NCBI GenBank assembly: GCA_024235675.1
Contig: JACKLZ010000001.1
Span: forward strand, 806,001 to 870,000
DNA length: 64,000 bases
From: Zoogloeaceae bacterium
Lineage (GTDB): Bacteria; Pseudomonadota; Gammaproteobacteria; Burkholderiales; Rhodocyclaceae
Direction of reading: 5' to 3'
Shown here piece after piece: positions 33,287 to 43,929 of the stretch; the stretch's first letter is position 1, and each line of letters opens with the position of its first letter. The notes beneath the pieces were generated by a model. That model searched no databases. It worked only from the letters and a program-made list of their open reading frames with translations, and had not been told where the DNA came from. The position numbers and the translations under genes are program-made.

Positions 33287-35068
33287 CTACCGCCCCAGCC
33301 AGCCATGACGCAAACGACGCATGGGCGTCGCTGGGCGCTCAAGCAGCGCGAGACGGGTAGTGCTGTCGCCACTGTCGAGCGTGGCATCAAAACACATCAA
33401 TTCATCACGACGGAAGGCGTGGATGCGCACCGTGCTGCCGGCGGCGCGGCGCGCCAGCATCGGCACCAGCGTCTCCGCGGTGACTTTCAGGTCGTCGATG
33501 GCGATCAGGGTATCGCCGGCCGACAACCCGGCCCGATGCGCGGCCGAGCCTTCGTGCACCACCGAGAGCACCGCCGGCCCCGACGTAGCGCCAAGGCGCG
33601 CGCCGAGCGAGGCGGTGTCGGCCACATCGATCTGCAGTTGCACACCGAATTTCTTCAGCCAACGCGCCAGCGGCATATCCTCGGCCGCACTGACCGCTTT
33701 GCGCAACCAGCGGGCGATCGTCGAGCCAGCAATGTCCTTGACGATCGAAAACACCATCTCTTCCGTAACGCCGATATCGCTTTGTCCATGCGCTTGCCAC
33801 AAGGCCCGCATCACATCATCCAGGCTTTGCGCGCCCTCACTGTGCAACCGGATCTGCAGATCCAGCGCCAGGGCAATCAGCGCGCCCTTGCTGTAGTAGC
33901 TGACGATCGCGTTAGCCGCGTTCTCATCCTGCCGGTAATACTTGGTCCAGGCGTCGAAGGAGGACTCGGCCACACTCTGCTTGAGACGCCCGGCGCCACG
34001 TTGCACCTGACTGACCGTTTTGCCCAGCAGACCAAGGTAGTCCTCGACCGCCAACACCCCGCTGCGCACCAGCGCCAGGTCATCGTAGTAAGACGTGAAG
34101 CCTTCAAACAGCCACAGCAAGGGCGTGTGGGTTTCGCGCGACAAGTCGTAGGGGATGAAGGCTGCGGGCCGGATGCGCTTGACGTTCCAGCTATGGAAAT
34201 ACTCATGACTGCACAAACCCAGAAAGCGCTGGTAGCCCTCGGTCTGTTTGCCCATGCCGTGAAACGGCAGGTCGTCGCGACGGGTCAGCAAGGCGGTGGA
34301 CGCGCGATGCTCCAGCCCGCCATAGCCATCACCGACCACCATGGTCAGAAACACATAGCGTGACATGGGCGGAGGCCCGCCAAACAGATCAATCTGCCAC
34401 TGGCAGATCTGTGTCAGATCCTCGCATAGCCGCGCCAGATCGCAATCGTGCCGGCCGGTCAGTACGATCTCGTGCACCACCCCACCGGCCTCGAAACTCG
34501 CCAGCGTAAAGTCGCCCATCTCGACCGGGTGGTCGATCAACTCGTCGTAGTTGCCGGCTTCATACCAGCCAAAACCATGTCGGTGCGCGGCGCCGTCGAC
34601 ATCCACCGCCTCGCGCATGGCTGTGGCGACGCGCCAGTGCCCGACCGCATCGGCCGGTGGGGGCAGAATGTCGACCTGGCAGGGCAGATCCGTCTGCCCC
34701 TCAACGGCCAGAAAGACACTGGTACCGTTGAAGAAGCCATGCGTCTGATCGAGATGCGCCGTGCGTACCGACAAGTCCCACGCGTACACGGTATAGATAA
34801 GCCGCAACACCGCGCCGTCCGCCACCGGCGCGGCCCGCCAGGTGTGTTTGTCGAGTTTTTCCAGTCCAACCGGCTTGCCCTCCGATTCGGCCGACATGCT
34901 GACGATGTTTCGCGCGAAATCGCGAATCATGTAACTGCCCGGAATCCAGGCGGGCAAGGACAGACATTGCCCCGCCGGCGCGGGCGCACCGATCTCGCAA
35001 CTCACGGAAAACAGATGGCCCGCAAGATCGATGGGCTGAATGGAATAGCGAATCGGAGCAGCAGTCAT
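33287..35068 (-). CDS. M61 family glycyl aminopeptidase-like metallopeptidase with PDZ domain
   Basis: A 593-residue M61 peptidase. An N-terminal beta-rich domain (SLPAWIPGSYMIRDFARNI) precedes the catalytic domain with the zinc motif HEYFHSWNVKRIRP and the downstream zinc-ligand glutamate in WLFEGFTSYYDDLAL. A PDZ domain (about 490-575; GATSGPAVLSVVHEGSAAHRAGLSAGDTLIAID) closes the protein. There is no signal peptide, so it is probably cytoplasmic. M61 enzymes cleave N-terminal Gly or Ala from peptides. It is convergent with the VWA gene, 54 bp apart, and follows ftsH on the same strand. Confidence 0.95.
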   Translation of the reverse strand: MTAAPIRYSIQPIDLAGHLFSVSCEIGAPAPAGQCLSLPAWIPGSYMIRDFARNIVSMSAESEGKPVGLEKLDKHTWRAAPVADGAVLRLIYTVYAWDLSVRTAHLDQTHGFFNGTSVFLAVEGQTDLPCQVDILPPPADAVGHWRVATAMREAVDVDGAAHRHGFGWYEAGNYDELIDHPVEMGDFTLASFEAGGVVHEIVLTGRHDCDLARLCEDLTQICQWQIDLFGGPPPMSRYVFLTMVVGDGYGGLEHRASTALLTRRDDLPFHGMGKQTEGYQRFLGLCSHEYFHSWNVKRIRPAAFIPYDLSRETHTPLLWLFEGFTSYYDDLALVRSGVLAVEDYLGLLGKTVSQVQRGAGRLKQSVAESSFDAWTKYYRQDENAANAIVSYYSKGALIALALDLQIRLHSEGAQSLDDVMRALWQAHGQSDIGVTEEMVFSIVKDIAGSTIARWLRKAVSAAEDMPLARWLKKFGVQLQIDVADTASLGARLGATSGPAVLSVVHEGSAAHRAGLSAGDTLIAIDDLKVTAETLVPMLARRAAGSTVRIHAFRRDELMCFDATLDSGDSTTRLALLERPATPMRRLRHGWLGR

Positions 35069-35155
35069 GCGTCAGTCCTGAGGGGCGTGCGAAAAATCGG
35101 GGAGAAATGGAAAAATGGCCGGCAAAGGCCGGCCATTCGAATCAAACAACAGCGA

Positions 35156-37048
35156 TCACGCCGCCGGAGCTGGCGCCGTCGGTGCTGCACCCGGCGAATC
35201 ATCGCCCGGTCGTGTCGGCGGCACTGCGGCCGGCTTGGGCGCGCGGGGCGCACGACCGTCCATGATGTCGTCCAGCTGATCGGCGTCCAGCGTTTCCCAC
35301 TCAAGCAAGGCCTGCGTCATCGCCTCCACCTTGTCGGAATTGGCTTCGATCAGGTTGCGCGCAATCGCGTACTGCTGGTCGAGAATGCGACGAATCTCGG
35401 CATCGACTTTCTGCATCGTGGATTCGGACACATTCTTGTGCGTTGTCACCTGACGACCGAGGAAAATCTCGCCGTCTTCCTCGCCATACACCATCGGGCC
35501 GAGCACATCGGACATGCCCCACTGGGTCACCATGCGGCGCGCCATGTCGGTGGCGCGCTGGAAGTCGTTCGACGCACCCGTGGTCATCTGCTTCATGAAG
35601 ATTTCTTCGGCGATACGGCCACCGAACAGCACGGCGATGGTCTGCAACAGACGCTCGCGGTCCTGACTGTAACGATCTTCCGCCGGCAATTGCATGGTCA
35701 CGCCAAGGGCACGGCCACGCGGGATGATCGTGACCTTGTGCACCGGGTCGGTCTTGTCGAGCAGCTTGGCCACCACCGCATGCCCCGACTCGTGGTAGGC
35801 CGTGTTGCGGCGCTCTTCTTCGGGCATCACCACCGAGCGACGGGCCGCGCCCATCATGATCTTGTCTTTGGCGTTCTCGAAGTCATCCATATCGACGAGA
35901 CGCTTGCTTGCCCGCGCGGCGAACAAGGCGGCTTCGTTGACCAGGTTGGCCAAATCGGCACCGGCAAAGCCCGGTGTACCACGTGCCAGCACCATCGGCT
36001 CGACGTCGGGCGCGATCGGCACCTTGCGCATATGCACACGCAGGATCTGTTCGCGGCCACGGATATCCGGCAGCGGCACCACCACCTGACGGTCAAAACG
36101 CCCCGGACGCAGCAGCGCCGGGTCGAGCACGTCGGGACGGTTGGTCGCGGCAATGACGATCACGCCACTCGAGCCTTCGAAGCCGTCCATTTCGACCAGC
36201 AACTGGTTCAAGGTCTGCTCGCGCTCATCGTTACCACCGCCCAGTCCGGCACCGCGCTGACGACCGACCGCGTCGATTTCGTCGATGAAGATGATGCACG
36301 GCGCCTGCTTCTTGGCCTGTTCGAACATGTCGCGCACACGGGCCGCGCCGACACCGACGAACATTTCGACGAAGTCGGAACCCGAGATGCTGAAGAACGG
36401 CACTTTGGCTTCGCCGGCAATCGCCTTGGCGAGCAGCGTTTTACCTGTACCCGGGGAGCCGACCATCAGCACGCCCCGCGGAATACGACCGCCGAGTTTC
36501 TGAAATTTGGAGGGGTCGCGCAGGAAGTCGACCAGTTCGGAGACTTCTTCCTTGGCCTCGTCGCAGCCGGCCACATCGGCGAAGTTGACCGTGTTGGCGC
36601 TTTCGTCGAGCATCCGCGCCTTCGACTTGCCGAAGGAGAACGCGCCGCCGCGCCCGCCGCCCTGCATCTGCCGCATGAAGAAGATCCACACGCCGATCAG
36701 GAGCAGCATCGGGAACCACGACACGAATATGCTGGCCAGGAAGGACTGCTCTTCTTCCGGCTTGCCTGCCGTGACGTTGACGCCGTAACGCATCAGGTCG
36801 GAAACCATCCACAGGTCTTGCGTACCCGGCGTATAGACGACGATGTTCCGCCCTTCCTGGGTCGTGGCACGCACCACGCGCCCGTCGATCAGGACCTTGG
36901 TGATCTTGCCGGCTTTCGCTTCCTGCATGAACTGCGAATACTCCATCGTATTCTGCGAAAGCTGCTGCTTGTTGAACTGGTTGAAGACCGTCATCAAAAC
37001 GACGCCGATCACCATCCAGATCGCCAGATTCTTGAAAAGATTATTCAA
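35156..37048 (-). CDS. ftsH: ATP-dependent zinc metalloprotease FtsH
   Basis: A 630-residue FtsH. Two membrane helices (LAIWMVIGVVLMTVF; ASIFVSWFPMLLLIGVWIFF) flank a periplasmic domain; then the AAA+ ATPase with Walker A GSPGTGKTLLAKA and Walker B IIFIDEIDAVG, and the M41 protease with HESGHAVVAK. It degrades membrane and regulatory proteins such as sigma-32 and LpxC in E. coli. The start codon is TTG at 37046-37048, with AGGAA upstream; it encodes the conserved MNNLFKNLAIW beginning. It follows rlmE by 97 bp, as in many proteobacteria. Confidence 0.97.
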   Translation of the reverse strand: MNNLFKNLAIWMVIGVVLMTVFNQFNKQQLSQNTMEYSQFMQEAKAGKITKVLIDGRVVRATTQEGRNIVVYTPGTQDLWMVSDLMRYGVNVTAGKPEEEQSFLASIFVSWFPMLLLIGVWIFFMRQMQGGGRGGAFSFGKSKARMLDESANTVNFADVAGCDEAKEEVSELVDFLRDPSKFQKLGGRIPRGVLMVGSPGTGKTLLAKAIAGEAKVPFFSISGSDFVEMFVGVGAARVRDMFEQAKKQAPCIIFIDEIDAVGRQRGAGLGGGNDEREQTLNQLLVEMDGFEGSSGVIVIAATNRPDVLDPALLRPGRFDRQVVVPLPDIRGREQILRVHMRKVPIAPDVEPMVLARGTPGFAGADLANLVNEAALFAARASKRLVDMDDFENAKDKIMMGAARRSVVMPEEERRNTAYHESGHAVVAKLLDKTDPVHKVTIIPRGRALGVTMQLPAEDRYSQDRERLLQTIAVLFGGRIAEEIFMKQMTTGASNDFQRATDMARRMVTQWGMSDVLGPMVYGEEDGEIFLGRQVTTHKNVSESTMQKVDAEIRRILDQQYAIARNLIEANSDKVEAMTQALLEWETLDADQLDDIMDGRAPRAPKPAAVPPTRPGDDSPGAAPTAPAPAA

Positions 37049-37145
37049 CGCGACTTCCTTGAACGCCCGGCAGGGGCACTAGTGATGCAGACCCATTCTA
37101 TGGGTGAACGTTCCCACAGGCAAAACAAACCCCACTTGCCTGTCC

Positions 37146-37772
37146 CTAATCGGCCGATTTGACCCCCAGCCCCAACAAATAGACTTCGGAACTGCGATCC
37201 CGGGATGCGGCAGGCTTTCGAACGACCACAGAACGAAAAGCGGCCTGCATGGCGCGTCGGAACTCGTCGAAACCGCTGCCCTGAAACACCTTGACCAGGA
37301 ATTTACCCCCAGGGGTCAGGTTGTTAACCGCGAAATCGAGTGCCAACTCGCACAGGCCGATCGAACGCGCCTGATCCGCGGCACCGATACCAGATACATT
37401 GGGGGCCATATCCGATAAAACAAGATCGACCGGACGGCCATCGAGCGTCGCTTCGAGCTCCCGCAACACCGCGAGATCCTGAAAGTCGCCCTGAATGAAG
37501 GTCACGCGCGGCATGCCGAGCACTTCGAGCAAGTCGAGTGCGATCACCCGTCCGCCGTCGCCGACCTTCTGTGCCGCCACCTGACTCCACGACCCCGGCG
37601 CAGCGCCCAGATCGACCACGACCATGCCGGGCCGGATCAGTTTGTCCTTCTCGTCGATCTCAAGCAGCTTGTACGCCGCACGGGCGCGATAGCCCGCGGC
37701 CCGCGCCTGCTGTACATAGGTGTCGTTGAGATGCTCGCGCATCCACGCCTTGCTGGTCTTGCTACGCTTCAT
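37146..37772 (-). CDS. rlmE: 23S rRNA 2'-O-ribose U2552 methyltransferase RlmE
   Basis: A 208-residue RrmJ/FtsJ methyltransferase. SAM-binding and catalytic K-D-K-E elements are visible: lysine in AAYKLLEID, VVDLGAAPGSWSQVA (motif I), DLVLSDMAPNVSGI (catalytic Asp), GGKFLVKVFQG (catalytic Lys) and SSEVYLL near the end. It modifies U2552 in the A loop of 23S rRNA for late 50S maturation. It is divergent from yhbY, another 50S assembly factor, and precedes ftsH. Confidence 0.97.
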   Translation of the reverse strand: MKRSKTSKAWMREHLNDTYVQQARAAGYRARAAYKLLEIDEKDKLIRPGMVVVDLGAAPGSWSQVAAQKVGDGGRVIALDLLEVLGMPRVTFIQGDFQDLAVLRELEATLDGRPVDLVLSDMAPNVSGIGAADQARSIGLCELALDFAVNNLTPGGKFLVKVFQGSGFDEFRRAMQAAFRSVVVRKPAASRDRSSEVYLLGLGVKSAD

Positions 37773-37813
37773 AGGAGTAGAATCGCGTCCTTTTCCCCAA
37801 ACGGATCAATCAC

Positions 37814-38248
37814 ATGACTGACCTCACGTCCGTCCAGCGACGTGCTCTTCGCGCCCAGGCCCACCATCTGAATCCGGTGGTCAGTGTTGCGGGCAACGGT
37901 TTGAGCCCCTCGGTGCTGGCAGAAATCAATCACAACCTGGCTGCCCACGAACTGATCAAGGTCCGCGTCTATGGTGAAGACCGCGACGCCCGAGAGCAGC
38001 TCATGAACAATATCTGTGAGCAGACCGGCGCCGCCAGCATTCAGCATATCGGCAATATTCTTGTGCTTTGGCGCAAAGCCCCGGCAGAAGAAAAACTGGT
38101 CGTCGAGGTCAAGAAGCGCGCCCCGCGGCCCTCTGCCGACAAGCCGAAGGCTCGCCCTGCTTACACCCGCGACACCAGTACGGGCCGCGGCAAGCCCGCT
38201 TCCCGCATGGCGCGCACCAGCGCACCGCGCCGCCAGTCACGTGGCTGA
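37814..38248 (+). CDS. yhbY: CRM-domain RNA-binding protein YhbY with basic tail
   Basis: A 144-residue YhbY-type ribosome assembly factor. The CRM domain (about residues 5-97) has RRALRAQAHHLNPVVSVAGNGLS with the conserved GxxG-like loop, LAAHELIKVRVYGEDRDARE and IGNILVLWRKAP. About 45 extra residues follow, rich in Arg, Lys, Ser and Pro and likely disordered, absent from the roughly 97-residue E. coli protein. YhbY associates with the pre-50S subunit. Its 3' end overlaps the convergent DUF4149 gene by 12 bp. Confidence 0.93.
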   Translation: MTDLTSVQRRALRAQAHHLNPVVSVAGNGLSPSVLAEINHNLAAHELIKVRVYGEDRDAREQLMNNICEQTGAASIQHIGNILVLWRKAPAEEKLVVEVKKRAPRPSADKPKARPAYTRDTSTGRGKPASRMARTSAPRRQSRG

Positions 38249-38734
38249 ACGCGCTGGCGCGTCCGCGATGGTGACCTCGGGCACAGCGGCGCGCCAGATA
38301 GCGAAGGCACCCAGCAGACTCTGACACAGATAGAGCACGCTGGCGATGCCATGCCACATGGCAAAGCGGTCTTTCTGAGCGCCGGCCATTGCGCCGGCCG
38401 GCCCGGCTTCGGCCTTGATGCCGGCAATGATCGGGTCAATCACGAATTGCCCGACACACACCAGCACCAGCATCCCGACAATGCAGATCACCACAACACG
38501 CGACAAGGGCGAGGCGTGGCCACGTGCATATTGAAGAACGAGCACACCGGCGCCGCATACCAGTCCCAGCCATGCCACGTTTTCAAACAACTCGCCGGCC
38601 AACGACCCGGCCAACATCGGGTTGTCGAGTGTGCCGAACAGCACCGGCACGACGAGATACGCCACTGCCCACATCGCACCGATCCAAAGTGTAAGGATCA
38701 GGCGTTGCAGGCGGGCGACGGTAAAAGTCATCAA
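38237..38734 (-). CDS. DUF4149 domain membrane protein
   Basis: A 165-residue inner-membrane protein with four hydrophobic segments. TLWIGAMWAVAYLVVPVLFGTLDNPMLAG and the central VVICIVGMLVLVCVGQFVIDPIIAGIK match DUF4149-type proteins commonly encoded next to greA in betaproteobacteria. Function is unknown. It starts 5 bp after greA and ends 12 bp inside the end of the convergent yhbY gene. Confidence 0.85.
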   Translation of the reverse strand: MMTFTVARLQRLILTLWIGAMWAVAYLVVPVLFGTLDNPMLAGSLAGELFENVAWLGLVCGAGVLVLQYARGHASPLSRVVVICIVGMLVLVCVGQFVIDPIIAGIKAEAGPAGAMAGAQKDRFAMWHGIASVLYLCQSLLGAFAIWRAAVPEVTIADAPARSAT

Positions 38735-38739
38735 ATGGC

Positions 38740-39216
38740 TCAGATATACCGGACGTCGATAATCTCGTACTCGCGCACACCACCGGGCGCCTGTACTTCG
38801 GCAACGTCGCCGGCGTACTTGCCGATCAGGGCACGTGCGATCGGCGAGCTGATCGAAATCTTGCCCAGTTTGATGTCGGCCTCATCGTCACCGACGATCT
38901 GGTAGGTCACAGCGCTTTCATTCTCAAGGTCTTCGAGTTCGATGGTTGCGCCAAACACGCAGCGCCCATCGGCGTCGAGCACGCTCGGGTCGATGATCTG
39001 CGCCATCGACAACTTGCCCTCAACTTCCTTGATGCGCCCTTCGACGAATCCCTGGCGCTCTTTGGCTGCGTCGTATTCGGCGTTCTCTGACAAGTCGCCA
39101 TGCGAGCGCGCCTCGGCGATCGCCGCGATGACGCTCGGGCGCTCTACAGTTTTGAGTTGATGCAATTCTTGGCGGAGCAACTCGGCTCCGTTCACGGTCA
39201 AAGGAATCTTGTTCAT
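38740..39216 (-). CDS. greA: Transcription elongation factor GreA
   Basis: A 158-residue GreA. The N-terminal coiled coil carries GDLSENAEYDAAKERQ at its tip, where the acidic residues stimulate RNA polymerase to cleave backtracked RNA. The C-terminal domain has SISSPIARALIGKYAGDVAEVQAP. It starts 4 bp after carB, so it is probably cotranscribed with carAB. Confidence 0.97.
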   Translation of the reverse strand: MNKIPLTVNGAELLRQELHQLKTVERPSVIAAIAEARSHGDLSENAEYDAAKERQGFVEGRIKEVEGKLSMAQIIDPSVLDADGRCVFGATIELEDLENESAVTYQIVGDDEADIKLGKISISSPIARALIGKYAGDVAEVQAPGGVREYEIIDVRYI

Positions 39217-39220
39217 TGTC

Positions 39221-42439
<3,219 letters not shown>

Positions 42440-42517
42440 GTGCTTGCCTCGATAACTCGGTAAATGTGATGTGTCGGAAAGTAGGCGATCCCGCTTGTGC
42501 CGGGATCGGTCACATCA

Positions 42518-43657
42518 CTAACGCGCGTCCATCAGTTTGATGAAGCGGTCGAACAGGTAGGCGACGTCATGCGGGCCTGGGCTCGCCTCCGGGTGTCCCT
42601 GGAAGCTGAACGCCGGTGCGTCGGTGCGCGCAATGCCCTGCAAACTGCCATCAAACAAGGACACATGCGTGGCGCGCAGATTGGCCGGCAGGCTGTCTGC
42701 ATCCACAGCGAACCCGTGGTTCTGGCTGGTAATCATCACCTGACCGGAATCCAGATCCTTCACCGGGTGGTTGGCACCGTGGTGACCAAACTTCATCTTG
42801 GCCGTGCGCCCACCAGAGGCGAGGGCCAACAGTTGATGCCCCAGACAGATGCCGAAGGTCGGCACGCCCTTGCCGACGATGGTCTTGATCGCGCTGATCG
42901 CGTAATCGCACGGCTCCGGATCGCCCGGCCCGTTCGACAGGAAGACGCCATCCGGATTCATGGCCAGCACCTCGTCGGCTGACGTTTGCGCCGGCACCAC
43001 CGTCAGGCGGCAGCCGCGTGAGGCCAGCATGCGCAGGATGTTGCGCTTGACACCAAAGTCGTAGGCCACGACGTGATATTTCGGTGCCTCGAGCGCGCCA
43101 TAGCCACCCGCCAGATCCCACTCGGTTTCGGCCCACGGTTGGGTCGCCTTGGCCGTCACTTCCTTCGCCAGATCCATGCCAGCCAGACCGGGGAAGGCGC
43201 GCGCGGCGGCCAGTGCCGCCTCGGTATTGATGGCGCCATCTTCACCAGCGGTGACGATGCAACCGGCCTGGGTGCCCTTCTCCCGCAGCACGCGCGTCAG
43301 ACGACGCGTATCGATATCGGCAATCGCCACCACGCCTTCGTCCCGAAGGTAGGCGTCCAGCGTTTTGGTCATGCGCCAGTTGGAGGCGCGCAAAGGCAGG
43401 TCACGAATCACCAGACCGGCGGCGTGAATCCGGTCGGATTCCACGTCCTCGGCGTTCACACCGGTGTTGCCGATGTGGGGGTAAGTCAGCGTGACGATCT
43501 GCCGTGAATAGCTCGGATCGGTGAGGATCTCCTGGTAGCCCGACATGGCGGTATTGAAAACAACCTCGCCCACGGTCTGGCCAACCGCACCGATGCCTTT
43601 GCCGCTAAAAACCGTCCCGTCAGCAAGGACAAGGATGGCGCGCGGAAATTGAGTCAC
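42518..43657 (-). CDS. carA: Carbamoyl-phosphate synthase small subunit
   Basis: A 379-residue CarA. The class I glutamine amidotransferase triad is visible: Cys in FGICLGHQLLAL, His and Glu in GHPEASPGPHD. The N-terminal half has the CPSase small-chain fold (AILVLADGTVFSGKGIG ... EVVFNTAMSGYQEILTDPSY). The start is GTG at 43655-43657 with AGGAG 8 nt upstream. The leader holds a promoter with its -10 box in an inverted repeat and a terminator-like hairpin, suggesting attenuation. Confidence 0.97.
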   Translation of the reverse strand: MTQFPRAILVLADGTVFSGKGIGAVGQTVGEVVFNTAMSGYQEILTDPSYSRQIVTLTYPHIGNTGVNAEDVESDRIHAAGLVIRDLPLRASNWRMTKTLDAYLRDEGVVAIADIDTRRLTRVLREKGTQAGCIVTAGEDGAINTEAALAAARAFPGLAGMDLAKEVTAKATQPWAETEWDLAGGYGALEAPKYHVVAYDFGVKRNILRMLASRGCRLTVVPAQTSADEVLAMNPDGVFLSNGPGDPEPCDYAISAIKTIVGKGVPTFGICLGHQLLALASGGRTAKMKFGHHGANHPVKDLDSGQVMITSQNHGFAVDADSLPANLRATHVSLFDGSLQGIARTDAPAFSFQGHPEASPGPHDVAYLFDRFIKLMDAR

Positions 43658-43720
43658 GACGAAACTCCTGGTTCAACCGTTGATAGGATGTCAGCACGAC
43701 CCCGCACTGCTCCACACGTG

Positions 43721-43752
43721 AAAAACGGGACAAGCCTGGCCGGCCCATCCCG
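43721..43752 (-). terminator. Terminator-like hairpin in the carA leader (possible attenuator)
   Basis: On the minus strand CGGGATGGGCC can pair along its full 11 nt with GGCTTGTCCCG, using three G-U pairs, around the loop GGCCA, and is followed by TTTTT. It lies between the putative promoter and the carA start, about 64 nt before the GTG. It has the form of an intrinsic terminator in a leader, hence a candidate attenuator. Confidence 0.6.
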
Positions 43753-43775
43753 CTCAGCAATCAACAAGAAAATTC

Positions 43776-43798
43776 GCCGAATTCTAGCGAAATTCGGC
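43776..43798. promoter_or_regulatory. Inverted repeat covering the carA -10 region
   Basis: GCCGAATT and AATTCGGC are perfect 8-bp arms around CTAGCGA. The putative -10 hexamer TAGAAT (minus strand, 43781-43786) lies inside it, so a repressor bound here would block carA transcription. The binding protein is unknown. Confidence 0.5.
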
Positions 43799-43809
43799 CC
43801 CGCCGGCAA
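43781..43809 (-). promoter_or_regulatory. Putative carA promoter
   Basis: On the minus strand TTGCCG (43804-43809), a 17-bp spacer and TAGAAT (43781-43786) fit a sigma-70 promoter. Predicted transcription would start near 43774, giving a leader of roughly 117 nt before the carA GTG. Confidence 0.55.
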
Positions 43810-43929
43810 CGCGGGAAGAATGCAGCGGCCCAAAAATGATGCCAGCGGTGCATCGAATCATAGTCTTATCGCCCTCAGCCCGACACCCGCCTGCGTCACT
43901 CCTGTCCGCGCTTGCCACGCGAATGCAGC

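Noticed and set aside
34448..37162. A 904-codon plus-strand open frame opposite ftsH and the M61 peptidase gene
   Set aside because: It spans two well-supported minus-strand genes and their gap, and its His/Arg/Asp-rich composition is typical of antisense frames.
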